64,000 nt of DNA. It comes from Dermatobacter hominis. Its GTDB lineage: Bacteria > Actinomycetota > Acidimicrobiia > Acidimicrobiales > Microtrichaceae. Location: NCBI RefSeq assembly GCF_020715685.1, contig NZ_CP085840.1, positions 3,224,001 through 3,288,000 of the forward strand, written 5' to 3'. A program made the translations under genes and the position numbers. Shown in pieces: positions 23,210 through 30,879 of this stretch. Positions within the stretch are counted from its first letter, which is position 1; each line of letters begins with the position of its first letter. Below the pieces are notes generated by a model, which ran no database searches, had not been told where the DNA came from, and saw only the letters and a list, made by a program, of their open reading frames with translations.

Positions 23210-24255
23210 GCGCGGTCGACGGCGGGGCACCGGCGCTCCCGCCCACGATGGAGCGCATCGTGCTGCGGCGCCGGCCCGAGGGCCTGGTGACGTGGGACGA
23301 CGTCGAGCTCGTCACCGTCGACCTGCCGGAGCTCGCCGAGGGCGAGGCGCTGCTGCACAACGAGGTGATGGCGATCGACGCCTCGGTGCGGTCGTGGCTC
23401 AGCCCGGCGAAGGGCTACCTGCCGCCGGTCGAGATCGGGGAGGCGGTGCGGTGCTCGTCGGCCGGCCGCATCGTGGCCTCCCGCTGCGACGCCTACGCCG
23501 TCGGCGACGTCGTGACCTCGCTCGCGGGCTGGGAGGAGTACTCGATCGTCCGCGACGACCTGTTCACCACGTGGCTGTCGGAGCCCGACCCCGGCTACGA
23601 CACCACCGGCTACCTGTCGCTGTACGGCTCCACCGGCTGCACCGCCTACATCGGGATGGTCGAGGTCGGCCGCGTCGCGGAGGGCGACACGGTCGTCGTG
23701 TCGGCCGCCGCCGGTGCCACCGGGTCGATCGCGGCGCAGATCGCCAAGCTGCACGGCGCCCGCGTGATCGGGATCGCCGGGAGCGACGAGAAGTGCGCGT
23801 GGCTCCTCGACGAGCTCGGCCTCGACGGGGCGATCAACCACCGCACCGAGGACGTCTCGGCCCGCATCAAGGAGCTGGGCCCGCGCGTCGACCTGTTCTT
23901 CGACAACGTCGGCGGACCGGTGCTCGACGCCGTGCTCAGCCGGCTGGCCATGCACGCCCGGGTCGTGCTGTGCGGCGCGATCTCGACCTACAACGACACC
24001 GAGAAGGCGCCTGGTCCGTCCAACTACCTGCAGCTGATCCAGCAGCGCGCGTCCATGACCGGCTTCCTGTCGCTCGACGACATCCCGCGCTTCGGCGAGA
24101 TCGGCGAGCACCTCCGGCGCTGGGAGCGCGAGGGCCGGCTCCGCTACCACGCCGACCTGTACGACGGCCTGCGCTCGTCGGTCGACGCGCTGAACGCGAT
24201 GTTCACCGGCGCCAACACCGGCAAGGTGGTCATCCGCCTCGCCGACCCCGCCTGA
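23206..24255 (+). CDS. NADP-dependent MDR reductase (CurA/prostaglandin reductase type)
   Basis: A 349-residue medium-chain reductase without structural zinc. RRPEGLVTWDDVELV is the N-terminal signature of the leukotriene-B4/prostaglandin reductase and curcumin reductase group; VSAAAGATGSIAAQIAKLHGARVIGIAG (about 166-193) is the nucleotide-binding loop in its usual form, and FFDNVGGPVLDAVL (about 228-241) is a group hallmark. It should reduce the double bond of alpha,beta-unsaturated ketones with NADPH. GTG 23206 overlaps the upstream stop. The pairing with an acetoacetate-decarboxylase-like enzyme suggests a small beta-keto or enone metabolism module (inference). Confidence 0.88.
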   Translation: MSAVDGGAPALPPTMERIVLRRRPEGLVTWDDVELVTVDLPELAEGEALLHNEVMAIDASVRSWLSPAKGYLPPVEIGEAVRCSSAGRIVASRCDAYAVGDVVTSLAGWEEYSIVRDDLFTTWLSEPDPGYDTTGYLSLYGSTGCTAYIGMVEVGRVAEGDTVVVSAAAGATGSIAAQIAKLHGARVIGIAGSDEKCAWLLDELGLDGAINHRTEDVSARIKELGPRVDLFFDNVGGPVLDAVLSRLAMHARVVLCGAISTYNDTEKAPGPSNYLQLIQQRASMTGFLSLDDIPRFGEIGEHLRRWEREGRLRYHADLYDGLRSSVDALNAMFTGANTGKVVIRLADPA

Positions 24256-24268
24256 CCCGCCCCACCCC

Positions 24269-24432
24269 GGTTTCTGACGCCACAGGGTGGGCTCCGTGAC
24301 GCATGGGTGACACGAGAACCCGACATCGGGGTTTCTGACGCCACAGAGTGGGCTCCGTGACGCATGGATGGCGTCAGAAACGGGGGCTGGGGGTCAGAAA
24401 CGGGGTTCGGGGGTCAGAAGCGGGGGCCGGGG
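24269..24432. repeat. composite direct, inverted and tandem repeat region
   Basis: Two 41-base direct copies (24269-24309 and 24330-24370) differ at two positions and are spaced by 61. GTTTCTGACGCC at 24331-24342 is perfectly inverted at 24370-24381. From 24378 a 20-base unit containing GGGGGTCAGAA repeats about three times and runs into the stop codon (TCA at 24434) of the ArfB gene. No open reading frame explains the region. It lies between convergent genes. Confidence 0.75.
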
Positions 24433-24433
24433 G

Positions 24434-24856
24434 TCAGTCGTCGGGGCGGGGGCGCCGGCGCTGCTGCTTCACCTCGCCGCGCTGGCGCTTCGTGTCGAGC
24501 CGCCGCCGCTGGGAGGCACGCGTCGCCCGGGTGGCGCGCCGCGTCCGCTGCGGGACGAGCGCGGCGCGCAGCCGTCCCGCCATGCGCTCCCGGGCGATCG
24601 CCCGGTTGCGCAGCTGGGACCGCTCCTCGTCGACCACGACGGTGAGCTCGGGACCGAACCGCCCGACGAGCACGTCGCGCTGGTGATCGCTGAGCGCGGC
24701 GCACGAGGCCAGGTCCAGGCGCAGCTCGACCCGCGTGCGGGAGCGGTTGGCGTGCTGGCCGCCGGGCCCGCCCGAGGTGGTGAAGCGCTCCTGCAGGTCG
24801 GCTGCGGGAATCTCGAGCCCCGGTCGGACCTGCAGCGGTTCGTCGGGCTCGGCCAC
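24434..24856 (-). CDS. arfB: peptidyl-tRNA hydrolase / ribosome rescue factor ArfB
   Basis: A 140-residue class-I release-factor-like protein. TTSGGPGGQHANRSRTRVEL (about 26-45) contains the catalytic GGQ loop in the ArfB form GGPGGQxxNxxxT/S. There are no stop-codon recognition domains, and the C-terminal 35 residues are very basic (QRRRLDTKRQRGEVKQQRRR), the tail that ArfB inserts into the mRNA channel of stalled ribosomes. It should release nascent chains from non-stop complexes. TACCCT on the minus strand six bases before GTG 24856 supports the start and leaderless expression; the box shares bases with the divergent promoter of the methyltransferase. Confidence 0.9.
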   Translation of the reverse strand: MAEPDEPLQVRPGLEIPAADLQERFTTSGGPGGQHANRSRTRVELRLDLASCAALSDHQRDVLVGRFGPELTVVVDEERSQLRNRAIARERMAGRLRAALVPQRTRRATRATRASQRRRLDTKRQRGEVKQQRRRPRPDD

Positions 24857-24862
24857 CGCCCG

Positions 24863-24872
24863 AGGGTACCGT
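24863..24872. promoter_or_regulatory. second pair of overlapping divergent -10 boxes
   Basis: AGGGTACCGT reads TACCGT on the plus strand (24867-24872, seven bases before ATG 24880) and TACCCT on the minus strand (24868-24863, six bases before GTG 24856). The two hexamers share bases 24867-24868, the same geometry as at 2712-2721. Start codons are 23 bases apart. Confidence 0.6.
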
Positions 24873-24879
24873 CGCCGCC

Positions 24880-25745
24880 ATGGAAGGCCCCGACCCCCGT
24901 CGCCCGACGATCCGCTCACCGGCGCGCTCGAGGAGCTCGACGCCTCGGCGCGGGCGTACCTCGACCTGCTCCAGCGCTGCCTGACCCGGGAGGCGTTCCT
25001 CGACCAGGAGTGGTGGGACGCCGACCTCCGCGAGTGGCCCGGCGGGCGCGACGAGGTGCTGCCGATCCTCCGCGAGCACGACTGGCGCGTCGTCCGCCGG
25101 GGCGATCCCGAGGCCCGGGCCGAGGGGCGCGACTGGCCGCCGACCGCCGAGACGATGATCGGCACCGCCCGGCTCGACAACGTCGTCCGGTGCTGCGCGC
25201 GGGCCGTCCTCGACGGCGTCCCCGGAGACCTCGTCGAGACGGGGGTCTGGCGCGGCGGGGCGACGATCCTCATGCGGGGCGTGCTGCGCGCCCTCGACGA
25301 CGAGGCGCGCCGGGTGTGGGTGGCCGACTCGTTCGAGGGGCTGCCCGTTCCCGACGAGCGCTACCCGGCCGACGCCCACCTCGACTGGTCCCACGTCGAG
25401 GTCCTCAAGGTCGACGCCGACGCGGTGAAGGCGAACTTCGACCGCTACGGGCTGCTCGACGACCGGGTGCGGTTCCTCGAGGGGTGGTTCGCCGACACGC
25501 TGCCCGACGCCCCGATCGAGCAGCTCGCCGTGCTCCGGCTCGACGGCGACCTCTACGGCTCCACCATGGACGCGCTCGTGGCGCTCGAGCCGAAGGTCTC
25601 GCCCGGAGGGTTCGTGATCGTCGACGACTACGGGGGCTGGGAGGCCTGCCGCGCCGCGGTCGACGACTACCGCGCCGAGCGGGGCATCGAGGCGCCGATC
25701 CGGACCGTGGACTGGACCGGCGTCTGGTGGCGCAAGCCGGGCTGA
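24880..25745 (+). CDS. TylF/macrocin-type O-methyltransferase with apparent N-terminal frameshift
   Basis: The body, in the frame ending at 25745, is a TylF-family methyltransferase: ETMIGTARLDNVVRCC, GDLVETGVWRGGATILMRG (SAM site), VWVADSFEGLP, and LRLDGDLYGSTMDAL with the metal-site Asp, then VDDYGGWEACR. Members methylate sugar or polyketide hydroxyls with SAM and Mg2+. In that frame no ATG, GTG or TTG exists between the promoter and about 25050, which would cut off the conserved AYLDLLQRCLTREAF segment. The ATG at 24880, correctly spaced from TACCGT, is in another frame and ends after about 34 codons. One missing base around the C-run at 24889-24907 would join the two. This may be an assembly error or a real lesion. 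Confidence 0.7.
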
Positions 25746-25866
25746 CCCCGCCCCGGACCGGATCCCCACCTCGCGCTTGAGTTCTGGGCCCCGATCTGCC
25801 GACACAGGTTGATCGGCCGACGGGCCGAACAGCACCAGCAGGCGGGTCGAGACGGGAGCGGGCGGG

Positions 25867-26835
25867 ATGACCGGACCGAACGACGCGGCGCCACCCGGCG
25901 CCGGACACGACGACGCGACGTGGCGACACCGCGCCCGGGCCGACGCGCCCCAGGTGCTGTTCGTGCCCCTCGCCCCGCTGGCGCCGGCGTCGCCGCCGGT
26001 GCCGCCGGCGGTCGAGGAACCCGCTGCGCCGCCGGCGTGGATCGACGCCGCGACGATGCCGGCCACCTCGCCGGCCACCCTGCCGGCGACGCCGCCGGAC
26101 TCGCCCTCGCCGCCGGACTCGCCCTCGCCGCCCGACCCGCCCTCGCCGCCCGACCCGGCACCGGCCGGGGCGACACCGGCCGACGCGACGGCCGTCGCCG
26201 CCGCACCCGGCGCCCCGGTCGTCGCCGACCCGCTCGTCGTCACCTCGGCCCCTCCGACGGCGCCGCCCCCCGCGACCGCCCCGGGACGGACGAAGCGGCG
26301 CCACGCCGCGGCCCGCTCGCGCCGGGCGGCGGCCGCGGTCAGCGGCTCCGCCGCCGTCGGCCTGGTCGCAGTGCTGGCGGCGGGCTCGACGGTCACGGCC
26401 GCGACCGAGGCCGATGACCCCGCGCCGCTCGGCGAGCCGACCGCGGCCACGGGTGGCGCGCCGACGACGGCCCCGGGTACCGCCGACGCGGCCCCCGGCA
26501 CGCCCGCGACGGGATCGCCCGGCGCACCCGTGGTGCCCGGCGACCCGACGACGACCGCCCCGGCCGGGGCTGTCCCGACCGCCGCGCCGGGTGCCGCCAC
26601 CACGGCGCCGGGCTCGCCCACGCCGTCGGGCGCGCCGGTCGCCGCCGGCGCGCCGGCCGCCTCGCCCGCCCCGGTGGCCGCCACCCCGTCGCCGGGCGCG
26701 ACGGCCCCCGCACCCACGGCGCCGACCGCCACGGCGCCGCCCCCGACCGCACCGCCGACCACGGCGCCGCCGACGACCGCGCCGCCGACGACCGCGCCGC
26801 CGCCCGACGAGCCGCCGCCCGCCGGACCGTCCTGA
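25867..26835 (+). CDS. Pro/Ala-rich single-pass membrane protein
   Basis: No family is recognised. The 322-residue product is almost entirely low complexity: a short N-terminal segment, PDSPSPP-type repeats (about 75-100), a basic patch KRRHAAARSRR (about 142-152), one membrane segment (about 160-180, VGLVAVLAAGSTVTAA), then 140 residues of Ala/Pro/Thr/Gly ending in several TTAPPTTAPP repeats. This suggests a cytoplasmic Pro-rich arm and an external Pro/Thr-rich stalk. GGGAGCGGGCGG lies before ATG 25867. It is 25 bases upstream of apbE and likely co-transcribed, but no FMN-binding domain or clear flavinylation motif is visible. Confidence 0.6.
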   Translation: MTGPNDAAPPGAGHDDATWRHRARADAPQVLFVPLAPLAPASPPVPPAVEEPAAPPAWIDAATMPATSPATLPATPPDSPSPPDSPSPPDPPSPPDPAPAGATPADATAVAAAPGAPVVADPLVVTSAPPTAPPPATAPGRTKRRHAAARSRRAAAAVSGSAAVGLVAVLAAGSTVTAATEADDPAPLGEPTAATGGAPTTAPGTADAAPGTPATGSPGAPVVPGDPTTTAPAGAVPTAAPGAATTAPGSPTPSGAPVAAGAPAASPAPVAATPSPGATAPAPTAPTATAPPPTAPPTTAPPTTAPPTTAPPPDEPPPAGPS

Positions 26836-26860
26836 CCGTGGCGCCCGGCGGCACGCGCCC

Positions 26861-27844
26861 GTGACCGGCGGCTGGTGGACCCACCGCGGTCGCGCCATGG
26901 GCAGTGCGGTCGACGTGCGGGGGCTCGGCGTGCCGTCCGGGCCCGACGGCGCCGACGTCGTGGGGCGACGCATCGACGGGGTGCTCACCCGGTTGGAGCG
27001 GTGCTGGTCGAGGTTCGATCATCGCAGCGACCTGTCCCGGCTGAACGCCGACCCCTCCGGTGAGGTGGAGGTCCCGCTCCTGCTCGCCGCCGCCGTCCGC
27101 CGCGCCACCCTCGCGTGGGGCTCGACCGGTGGCGCGTTCGATCCGACGGTCCTCGACGCCCTCGTCGCCGCGGGCTACGACCGCACGTTCGAGCTCGTGG
27201 CCGAGCGCAGCGTGCCGGCCCCGGTCGGCGCCGACGTGCCGGGCTGCGCGCTCGTCGAGGTGCGCGGCGACGAGGGCGCGGACCTGCTCCGGGCGCTGTC
27301 GACGTGCCACACGCCGACGGCCGTGGTCCGTCGGCCGGCCGGCCTGCACCTCGACCTCGGCGGCATCGGCAAGGGGCTCGCCGCCGACCTGCTCGCCTCG
27401 CTGCTCGTCGCGACCGGGACCCGGTCGGTCCACGTGTCGCTCGGTGGCGACGTGCGCGTCGCCGGGGAGGTCCCCGACGGCGGGTGGCCGGTCCCCGTCA
27501 CCGATCCGTGGGACGGATCCGAGCTGCTGTCCGTCGTGCTCGACCGGCCCGGCGCCGTCGTGATGTCGAGCACCCGCCGGCGGCGCTGGCAGACCGACGG
27601 CGGCGGGTGGGCGCACCACCTCATCGACCCGTCGACGGGGCGGCCGGCCGCATCGGGCGTGGCCGCCGTCGTGGCGGTGGCCGAGGAGGCCTGGTGGGCC
27701 GAGGCGCTGGCCAAGGCGGCGCTGGTGCTCGGCGCGGAGGACGGCGTCGAGCTGCTCCGCCGGCAGGGCGCCGAGGGCGTGGTCGTCGGCGACGACACCG
27801 AGCAGGTGGCGTGCTGGCGGGCGCTCAGTCCTGCGGATCGTTGA
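26861..27844 (+). CDS. apbE: FAD:protein FMN transferase (ApbE)
   Basis: A 327-residue ApbE-family enzyme that transfers FMN from FAD to a Thr of a target flavoprotein using Mg2+. RAMGSAVDV (about 12-20) is the family's opening MGT-like motif, FDHRSDLSRLNAD the helix region, LDLGGIGKGLAADLLA (about 166-181) the FAD-binding loop, and HHLIDPSTGRPA (about 252-263) the metal-binding block. No signal peptide is seen, so it may be cytoplasmic or the start may be further upstream; GTG 26861 is the best in-frame start. The expected acceptor (FMN-binding domain protein or NqrC/RnfG) is not in the window. The last 20 bases overlap the LuxR gene on the other strand. Confidence 0.87.
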   Translation: MTGGWWTHRGRAMGSAVDVRGLGVPSGPDGADVVGRRIDGVLTRLERCWSRFDHRSDLSRLNADPSGEVEVPLLLAAAVRRATLAWGSTGGAFDPTVLDALVAAGYDRTFELVAERSVPAPVGADVPGCALVEVRGDEGADLLRALSTCHTPTAVVRRPAGLHLDLGGIGKGLAADLLASLLVATGTRSVHVSLGGDVRVAGEVPDGGWPVPVTDPWDGSELLSVVLDRPGAVVMSSTRRRRWQTDGGGWAHHLIDPSTGRPAASGVAAVVAVAEEAWWAEALAKAALVLGAEDGVELLRRQGAEGVVVGDDTEQVACWRALSPADR

Positions 27845-30446
27845 GCAGCGCGGCGAGCTCGCTCCGGGAGCTGATGCCGAGCTTCCCGTAGATGCGGGCG
27901 AGGTGGGACTCGACGGTCCGCCGCGACACGTACAGGCGCTCGCCGATCTCCCGGGCCGGCAGCCCACCGGCGGCCAGGATCGCGACCTCGCGCTCGCGGC
28001 GCGTCAGCGGCACCGGGGCGAGGTCCGCCACCAGCCCGGGGGTCACGGCGGTCTCGCACGCGCCCCGCCACTCGGTCGCCACGCGCGACCAGTGCGCCGC
28101 CATGCGGGGATCGCCCTCCTTGCGGGCCGCGTCGGCTGCGGCGTAGGCGGCCTCGGCCGCCCACAGCAGGGCGCCGATGTCGGCGAGCTCGTCGGCGGCC
28201 TCGCCCAGGAGCGCGGCCTGCCCCGTGGCCATCCCGGTCACGTGCGTCGCCATGGCCTCGGCCAGCACCCCCTGGCAGCGGGCCGCGGTGGCGCGCATGC
28301 GCTCCTCGCACGCCTCGGCGCCGCCGAGTCGGGCCAGGTCGTAGAGGCAGGCGAGCTCGCCCTGCACGTCGTGGACCTCGGCTCGCTCGTCGGCGCCCCG
28401 CTCGAGGAGCGCCCGCGCCCCCTCCGGGTCGCCCTGCGACATCGCGGTCCACGCCCGGGCTCGGGCGAGCGCGGCGCCGAAGAGGTCGGCCGGGTGCGGG
28501 CCGGCCTCGTCGATGCGGTCCAGCCAGGCCTGGGCGGCGGCGCCGTCGCCGGTCGTCGCGCACGCCAGCGCCAGCGCGATCTGCGCCCACTGCTGCATCC
28601 CGAGGTGGCCGGTCTGGACGAACGAGCTCTCGGCCAGGCGCATGGCCCGCTGCGCGGAGCGCAGGCGGCCCTGCATGAACTGCACCCAGCCGTGGACGAG
28701 CGCCGCCAGGCCGATGCCGCCGATCTCGCCCTCGGTGCGGCACAGCTGCATGGATCGGCTGGCCTCGTCCTCGGCATCGGCGAGCCGGCCGGTCTCGGCG
28801 AGCGCGACCGTGCGCCCGACCCCGAGGACGCGCATCGTGATGAGCGCGATCTGCTCGCCGAGCTCGGCGTAGGCCGCCAGCGCCCGGTCGCAGACCGACA
28901 CCGCGTCCTCGGACCGGCCGAGGGTCCGGTAGGCGTGGGTGAGCGCCATCGCCGCCTGGATGAGCACCCGGTCCGGCGGTCGGTCGGCCAGCGGCTCGGC
29001 GAGCGCGACCGACTCGGTCGCGCGGCCCTGCGCCGCCAGCAGGAGCGATCGGACCGCGGTCGCCTCCTCGCGCCACTCGGACGGCGCGAGGGCCTCGGCG
29101 CGCGCCAGCGCCTCGGAGGAGGCCGGCTCGTCGCCCCGCTTCCAGAAGTGGGTGATCGCGGAGTTGATCTCGACCCGGATCCGCTCGTCGTCGGACTCGG
29201 CGGTGGCGGCCCAGTTCGGCCGCAGCGCCGACGCGGCCGCCGTGTCGCCGAGCTCGTAGTAGATGTCGGCGAGCAGCTCGCCGGTCTCGAAGTCCTGGAG
29301 CGCCTGCCACGCCGACTCCGCCAAATCGCGGGCGAGGTCCATGTCCTGGCTGAACCGGGCCGTGCGGGCGGCCTCGAGCAGCAGGTCCCGCTCGACCGGC
29401 ACCTGTCCCGCCACCGACCAGTGCGCGAGGCGGAGGTGGTCGTAGCGGCGGCGGGCGCCGCATTCGCGCACCGCCGCGGCCAGCTCCCGGTGGACCTGCT
29501 GCAGCTGCAGGGGCGAGGCGGCGGCTCGCAGCACCTCGCCGAACAGCGGGTGGACCAGCCGGATCACCACCCGACGCCAGTCCTGCGACGTGGCGATGAG
29601 CCCCGACGCGTCGAGGCGCGCCAGCAGCTCCGACGTCACGCGCTCGGGGAGCTCGCCCGGTCCGAGCGGCTCGCCCACGGCGACGAGGAGCAGCGCCTCG
29701 CTGGCCGCCTCGTCGAGGTCGCCGATGCGATGGCGGACGAAGTCGACGAGCCGGGGCGCCGTGGCCGGCACGGATCGGATCGCCGCCACGCCGTTCTCGA
29801 CGACGAGGTTGCCCGACTCGCGCGCCGCCATGAGCACCTCGCGCACGAAGAGGGCGTTGCCCTCGGTCGTGTCCCAGACGAGCTCGAGCGACAGGGCATC
29901 GAGGGGCGATCCGGCGATGGCCTCGGCGAGCTCGGCGACGTGGTCGCGACCGAGCGGGGCCAGGTCGAGCCGGTCGACGACGCCGTCCTGCCACAGCCGG
30001 GCCACCGGCTCCGGCGCGATCGTGCCGGCGGTCTGGCTGGCGACGAGGCCCACGTCGCCGTTCGTCACGAGCTGGTTCACGAGCACCGCCGACGCGTCGT
30101 CGAGGTGGTGGACGTCGTCGACGACGAGCACCGGTCGGCGACCGTCGGACCGGTCGGTGATCGACTGGCGCAGGACCGGCAGCACGGGGAGACCGGTCGA
30201 GGTGGAGCCGACCGGCATCAGCTGGGCCAGGCTCCCGAGCGGCAGCAGCGCGGAGCCGGGCGTCGCGGTGATCGGGATCACGACGACATCGGCGCCGTCG
30301 AGGCGCTGGCCGACCTCGTCGAGCAGCCGGCTCTTGCCGACGCCCTCCTCGCCCACGACCAGGGCGCCGGTGCCGCCACCGGCCAGCAGCGAGGTCAGGA
30401 GCTCGAGCTCCTCCGCGCGGCCGCTGACTCCCCAGTCCTGGTGCAT
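27825..30446 (-). CDS. large LuxR-family (LAL) ATPase transcriptional regulator
   Basis: An 873-residue LAL-type regulator (MalT-like). The N-terminal ATPase has Walker A GEEGVGKS (32-39) and Walker B PVLVVDDVHHLDDAS (about 98-112); the middle is a long helical, TPR-like sensor; the C-terminal 60 residues are a LuxR helix-turn-helix (LTRREREVAILAAGGLPARE, then VSRRTVESHLARIYGKLGIS). Such proteins bind ATP and an inducer, oligomerise and activate nearby operons. GGGGAGGACC before ATG 30446 is a strong ribosome site, so this mRNA is not leaderless. A perfect seven-base inverted repeat at 30504-30524 lies between it and the divergent small gene and is a candidate target. Confidence 0.9.
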   Translation of the reverse strand: MHQDWGVSGRAEELELLTSLLAGGGTGALVVGEEGVGKSRLLDEVGQRLDGADVVVIPITATPGSALLPLGSLAQLMPVGSTSTGLPVLPVLRQSITDRSDGRRPVLVVDDVHHLDDASAVLVNQLVTNGDVGLVASQTAGTIAPEPVARLWQDGVVDRLDLAPLGRDHVAELAEAIAGSPLDALSLELVWDTTEGNALFVREVLMAARESGNLVVENGVAAIRSVPATAPRLVDFVRHRIGDLDEAASEALLLVAVGEPLGPGELPERVTSELLARLDASGLIATSQDWRRVVIRLVHPLFGEVLRAAASPLQLQQVHRELAAAVRECGARRRYDHLRLAHWSVAGQVPVERDLLLEAARTARFSQDMDLARDLAESAWQALQDFETGELLADIYYELGDTAAASALRPNWAATAESDDERIRVEINSAITHFWKRGDEPASSEALARAEALAPSEWREEATAVRSLLLAAQGRATESVALAEPLADRPPDRVLIQAAMALTHAYRTLGRSEDAVSVCDRALAAYAELGEQIALITMRVLGVGRTVALAETGRLADAEDEASRSMQLCRTEGEIGGIGLAALVHGWVQFMQGRLRSAQRAMRLAESSFVQTGHLGMQQWAQIALALACATTGDGAAAQAWLDRIDEAGPHPADLFGAALARARAWTAMSQGDPEGARALLERGADERAEVHDVQGELACLYDLARLGGAEACEERMRATAARCQGVLAEAMATHVTGMATGQAALLGEAADELADIGALLWAAEAAYAAADAARKEGDPRMAAHWSRVATEWRGACETAVTPGLVADLAPVPLTRREREVAILAAGGLPAREIGERLYVSRRTVESHLARIYGKLGISSRSELAALLNDPQD

Positions 30447-30503
30447 GGTCCTCCCCGGGGTCGACCCTCGGGGTCGCCTCCCTCCGGTTGGGCAGTGAGT
30501 ATT

Positions 30504-30524
30504 GCGTATCCATCACCGATACGC
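30504..30524. promoter_or_regulatory. perfect inverted repeat, candidate operator
   Basis: GCGTATC and GATACGC flank a seven-base spacer in the 99-base gap between the LuxR regulator and a divergent small gene. The A+T-richer stretch around it (GAGTATTGCGTATC) looks promoter-like. Autoregulation by the LuxR protein is a reasonable inference; there is no direct evidence. Confidence 0.5.
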
Positions 30525-30545
30525 CGACGCGCCCGGGCGCCCACG

Positions 30546-30854
30546 ATGGGGGTCATCCCAGACGACCCGCCTCCCGACGACGTCCTCCGGCGCGGCGCAC
30601 CCGGCCGGGCCGTCGTCGTCCGACGCCGGGGCTCCGGTCTCCGGAACGAGCACGGCCAGGAGCTCCACACCCTGGTGCTCAACCTGGTCGAGGGCTCGAC
30701 GCCGGTCCAGATGACCGCCGTGGTCGCGCTCGACCCGTCCGAGCTCGACCTCGTCGACGTCGGCGCCGAGGTGCCGGTGGCGGTGCTCGGGGAGCGGGGC
30801 CAGGTCGTCGCGGTCGACATCGACCGGGCCCGGGCCGAGCGCGGCGCCCGCTGA
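30546..30854 (+). CDS. hypothetical protein, 102 residues
   Basis: No family is recognised. After a Pro/Asp-rich start, GRAVVVRRRGSGLRNEHGQE and VEGSTPVQMTAVVALDPSEL read like a small all-beta protein, and EVPVAVLGERGQVVAVDIDR like a final hairpin, suggesting an OB- or SH3-like barrel. No membrane segment or cysteine is present. Start choice is uncertain: ATG 30546 is the first in frame with a sensible N-terminus. It is divergent from the LuxR regulator and could be its target. Confidence 0.5.
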   Translation: MGVIPDDPPPDDVLRRGAPGRAVVVRRRGSGLRNEHGQELHTLVLNLVEGSTPVQMTAVVALDPSELDLVDVGAEVPVAVLGERGQVVAVDIDRARAERGAR

Positions 30855-30879
30855 CGCCGGGTCGCCCGCGCGCGCTGCC

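Noticed and set aside
22447-24255. 602-codon frame from the promoter-spaced ATG through the MDR gene
   Set aside because: Its first 250 codons are out of frame with the clearly recognisable decarboxylase-like protein; the MDR enzyme starts at 23206.
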